The notes beneath the pieces are model-generated. The model was not told where the DNA came from, did not search any database, and saw only the letters and a program-made list of their open reading frames with translations. A stretch of 37,854 nt of DNA from an uncultured Acidobacteriota bacterium. GTDB lineage: Bacteria; Acidobacteriota; Vicinamibacteria; Vicinamibacterales; UBA2999. A program made the translations under genes and the position numbers. This document shows positions 35,758-37,854 of this stretch, piece after piece (the first letter of the stretch is position 1; every line of letters starts with the position of its first letter). The stretch lies in assembly GCA_902826515.1 (NCBI GenBank), contig CADEFD010000025.1, positions 1-37,854 on the forward strand, given 5' to 3'.

Positions 35758-35811
35758 CCCTGTCCGCACTGGCACGGCTTCAGCGCCGATTCCGTGCCAA
35801 GTGGGACAGGG
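35758..35811. repeat. Imperfect 20-base inverted repeat after glk
   Basis: The arms 35758-35777 and 35792-35811 match at 16 of 20 positions (outer CCCTGTCC/GGGACAGGG side and inner TGGCACGG/CCGTGCCA) around a 14-base centre. It starts 3 bases beyond the glk stop. Each arm's TGGCACGG is followed by a GC 10 bases after the GG, the core spacing of a sigma54 promoter, in both directions. It may equally be a terminator-like fold lacking a U-tract. Confidence 0.7.
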
Positions 35812-35814
35812 CCG

Positions 35815-36774
35815 TTACATGTCGAGGGCGGCGACGGCCGCGCCCAGCAGGGCGGCCCGGTCGTTCAGGATGACGTGCACCGGCATGGCCGCGAGCAGCG
35901 GCGTCATCGGCGCCTTGTCGAGGAACGGATCCATGAAGCGCCGCGTGAGGAGCGGCAGGATCTTCGGCGCGATGCCGCCGCCGACGTAGACGCCGGCCGT
36001 GGCCACCGCGCGCAGCGCGAGATTGCCGGCTTCGGCACCGTAGGCGTCCGCGAAGAGATCCATGACGGCGCCGCAGCGCGCGCAGCTCCCGGCCGACGCC
36101 GCCTCGGACACGCGCGCCGGGCCGTCCTGGTCGGCAAAACGTCCGGCGACGGCGCAGTGGTCGGCGCCGTGCGCGTGCGCCGCGATATGCACGAGGCCGA
36201 TGCCCGAGACCACGCGTTCGATGTCCACGCGGCCGACCTCGGCGCGGATGGCGCGCACGAGCGCCAGTTCCTCGTCGGTGCGGGCCGCGAAGTCGGCGTG
36301 GCCGGCTTCCGACGGCACCGGCAGCAGGCGCTCGCCCACGCGGTGCAGGATGGCTTCGCCAAGGCCGGTGCCGGCGGCGATGAGCGCGGCGTTGCCGCCA
36401 GGGTGCGGCACACCGGCCTGCAGCGTGTGCAGTTCGTCGGCGGTCAGCACCGGCACCGCCCATGCCATCGCCTCGAGATCGTTCAGCAGCCGCAGCCGGG
36501 TGACGCCGGTCGCCTCGACCATCTCGTCGTGCCGCACGCGCCACGGCACGTTGGTCATCGTGACCTCGCCGTCGACGATCGGCCCGGCGATGCCGAGCGA
36601 CACCCGCGTCACCTGCGGATCGCGCGCGCCGAACGCGGCGTCGAGCAGCGCCGGCAGGCCCGGGTAGTCGAGCGTGCGCAGCTCCCGCACATCGAGCAGG
36701 GCCGGCCGCGGCCGCGTGTCCGCGAATCGCCCCACGAGCGTCTTCGACCCGCCGACGTCGGCCGCAAGAATCAT
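35815..36774 (-). CDS. glk: Glucokinase
   Basis: A 319-residue enzyme of the bacterial glucokinase family (Glk type rather than ROK), which phosphorylates glucose at C6 with ATP. The phosphate loop is ADVGGSKT at residues 5-12. The catalytic aspartate is Asp99 in LLNDLEAMAWAV, and AAGTGLGEAI and PSEAGHADFAARTDEE are the following signatures. Length is typical. The ORF extends 42 codons upstream, but MILAADVGG at 36774 is the natural start and lies right behind a TACAAT element. It is divergent from the HTH-TPR gene by 71 bases. Confidence 0.9.
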   Translation of the reverse strand: MILAADVGGSKTLVGRFADTRPRPALLDVRELRTLDYPGLPALLDAAFGARDPQVTRVSLGIAGPIVDGEVTMTNVPWRVRHDEMVEATGVTRLRLLNDLEAMAWAVPVLTADELHTLQAGVPHPGGNAALIAAGTGLGEAILHRVGERLLPVPSEAGHADFAARTDEELALVRAIRAEVGRVDIERVVSGIGLVHIAAHAHGADHCAVAGRFADQDGPARVSEAASAGSCARCGAVMDLFADAYGAEAGNLALRAVATAGVYVGGGIAPKILPLLTRRFMDPFLDKAPMTPLLAAMPVHVILNDRAALLGAAVAALDM

Positions 36775-36780
36775 CGCAAT

Positions 36781-36786
36781 ATTGTA
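36781..36786 (-). promoter_or_regulatory. glk -10 element, leaderless geometry
   Basis: TACAAT (5/6 match) on the minus strand ends 6 bases before the glk ATG, so the transcript likely starts at the start codon. A TCAACG 18 bases upstream is a weak -35. Confidence 0.45.
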
Positions 36787-36806
36787 TGCGCCGGCGCGAT
36801 CATGCG

Positions 36807-36836
36807 TTGACACGGTGCCATCACATTCGCCATCTT
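36807..36836 (+). promoter_or_regulatory. Possible promoter of the HTH-TPR gene
   Basis: A perfect TTGACA (36807-36812), an 18-base spacer and CATCTT (36831-36836; weak -10). Only 9 bases separate the -10 from the ATG, and no ribosome-binding site is obvious, so the leader would be very short. Confidence 0.45.
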
Positions 36837-36845
36837 GGTGTGTCG

Positions 36846-37718
36846 ATGTCCGCAGAGCCCACTGACACTCTCGCACCGCCCCCGGCGGCGATCTCGTCAC
36901 CCGGGCCGCGCGACGTGCTGGGCATGTATCCGGCGCTGCGCGAAGACCACGTCCGCTACCTGCAGAAGTGGGGCTTCATCACCCCGGGGCAGCGGGGCGG
37001 CGGCACGCAGTTCTCGTTCGCGGATCTGGGCCTGCTGCGTCAGATCCACAGCGAACTGGAGCGCGGCATCAACTTCCGCGCGGCGCTGCGCGCTCTGCAG
37101 AGCGAACGGCAGGGCCAGCTCGCGTTCGACTTCCGGCTCGACGCCGAACCGGCGCGCATCATCGCGCTCACGAAGAAACAGCCGCCGGTGGCGGCGGCGA
37201 AGTCGTCGATCGCGGACGTGACGCTCGACGGCACGCGGACGCTCACGCCCGCCGAGCAGCAGTTCCTCGAAGGCTCGCTGCTCGACGACGGCACGCCCGA
37301 TCGGCAGCAGGAAGCGGCGCGCGCCTACCGCAAGGCGCTGCACGACGATCCGAACCTGGTCGCCGCGGTCATCAACCTCGCCAACATCCGCTATGCGTGC
37401 GACGAACTGCCCGAGGCGCAGGCGCTCTATGAACGCGCCCTGCGTCTCGATGACAGCTTCTTCGAGGCGCACTTCAACCTCGGCAACATCCACCACGATC
37501 TGGGGCGGCACGCCGAGGCCGTCGAGTACTACCGCCGCGCGCTCTCACTGAACGGGCAGTACGCCGAAGGGCACTTCTACCTGGCGGTCACGCTCGAGAA
37601 GCTGGGCCGCTCGGCCGAAGCGCGGCAGCACTGGCGCGCGTATCAGTTCCTGGCGCCCGACGGCGAATGGGTGGATCTGGCGAAGGAGTTCGGCGACGAG
37701 CCGCCGCCCGCGCGCTAG
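36846..37718 (+). CDS. MerR-like helix-turn-helix domain fused to tetratricopeptide repeats
   Basis: A 290-residue protein. Residues about 22-85 resemble a MerR-type winged HTH (YPALREDHVRYLQKWGFITP, then FSFADLGLLRQIHSELERGINFRAALRAL). A linker of about 60 residues follows, then three or more TPR units (about 152-275), with typical lines NLANIRYACDELPEAQALYERAL, NLGNIHHDLGRHAEAVEYYRRAL and YLAVTLEKLGRSAEARQHW. It has no membrane segment. A DNA-binding protein that takes its signal by protein contact is a reasonable reading; targets are unknown. The start is the ATG at 36846; the ORF before it overlaps the promoter. Confidence 0.83.
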   Translation: MSAEPTDTLAPPPAAISSPGPRDVLGMYPALREDHVRYLQKWGFITPGQRGGGTQFSFADLGLLRQIHSELERGINFRAALRALQSERQGQLAFDFRLDAEPARIIALTKKQPPVAAAKSSIADVTLDGTRTLTPAEQQFLEGSLLDDGTPDRQQEAARAYRKALHDDPNLVAAVINLANIRYACDELPEAQALYERALRLDDSFFEAHFNLGNIHHDLGRHAEAVEYYRRALSLNGQYAEGHFYLAVTLEKLGRSAEARQHWRAYQFLAPDGEWVDLAKEFGDEPPPAR

Positions 37719-37740
37719 GCCGGGCCGGGCGCCGTTGTGG

Positions 37741-37854
37741 TCAGTCGTTCCAGCGCGGATAAGACCCTGAGGGAGCCGGCGGCCGCGCCTTCGGCGCGCG
37801 CTTCACCTTGTAGTACTCGCAGTCGACGCACCACGAGTCGGGGTTGAACCCGGT
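37741..37854 (-). CDS. C-terminus of an unrecognised protein with a Cys-x2-Cys pair
   Basis: The last 37 codons of a minus-strand gene enter from the right edge and end at TGA (37741-37743). They read GFNPDSWCVDCEYYKVKR followed by a Pro/Ala/Lys-rich tail ending YPRWND. The CVDC pair could bind metal. The composition looks coding, and the stop lies 22 bases from the convergent HTH-TPR stop. I do not recognise the family. Confidence 0.6.
   Translation of the reverse strand, partial: TGFNPDSWCVDCEYYKVKRAPKARPPAPSGSYPRWND

Overview
The window reads as chromosomal DNA of a high-GC, diderm (LPS-bearing) bacterium. A complete set of Kdo, heptose and lipid A late-step genes shows an outer membrane. 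The GC-rich codon use, the split HldA/HldC enzymes and the mix of household and envelope genes fit an Acidobacteriota (Vicinamibacteria-like) genome. That placement is inference; there is no rRNA or other phylogenetic anchor here.

Layout. 1-2460 (minus): glycolytic operon gap-pgk-tpiA behind a good sigma70-type promoter; tpiA runs off the left edge. 2522-10606 (plus): nine tightly packed genes, mostly overlapping by 1-8 bases, for the LPS inner core and lipid A (waaA, lpxK, lpxL, waaF, gmhB, hldA, hldC, waaC) and an ICMT-like membrane methyltransferase. 10610-11003: tRNA-Val(UAC), tRNA-Asp(GUC) and a highly folded trailer ending in an intrinsic terminator. 11025-15876 (plus): a class A penicillin-binding protein, DNA polymerase III delta', pdxA and smpB. 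15873-25200: a surface-polysaccharide locus (RffA-type aminotransferase, RmlD-like reductase, a WecA-type initiating transferase fused to the front half of a WbpM/CapD-type protein, nucleotide-sugar dehydrogenase, Gmd, a second DegT aminotransferase, and on the minus strand an O-antigen ligase/polymerase-like protein). 25223-27805 (minus): a coiled-coil SAM methyltransferase preceded by thiG and thiS, apparently in one transcription unit with the ligase-like gene. 27859-28905 (minus): a secreted protein of four cysteine-paired modules. 29226-32762 (plus): an 1178-residue single-chain flavo-Fe-S oxidoreductase that joins GltD/NfnB-like and PyrK/NfnA-like halves. 32854-34560 (plus): a Ser/Thr kinase with a tandem pseudokinase. 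34545-35746 (minus): DoxX and its likely MarR regulator, each with a copy of the same palindromic operator. 35815-36774 (minus): glucokinase. 36846-37718 (plus): a MerR-like HTH fused to TPRs. The right edge holds the C-terminus of an unrecognised minus-strand protein.

How it fits together. The left half builds lipid A-Kdo2-heptose; the middle makes activated sugars, starts the undecaprenyl-linked glycan, modifies it and probably polymerises or ligates it. No glycosyltransferases beyond the initiating one and no flippase or transporter are visible, so the locus is incomplete here. The most unusual items are architectures: the WecA/WbpM-front fusion without a dehydratase, the single-chain Nfn-like enzyme, the kinase-pseudokinase tandem, a ThiS with residues after its terminal glycines, and a MarR/DoxX operator pair with an apparently leaderless marR. 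No CRISPR array, complete insertion sequence, phage gene or riboswitch was recognised.
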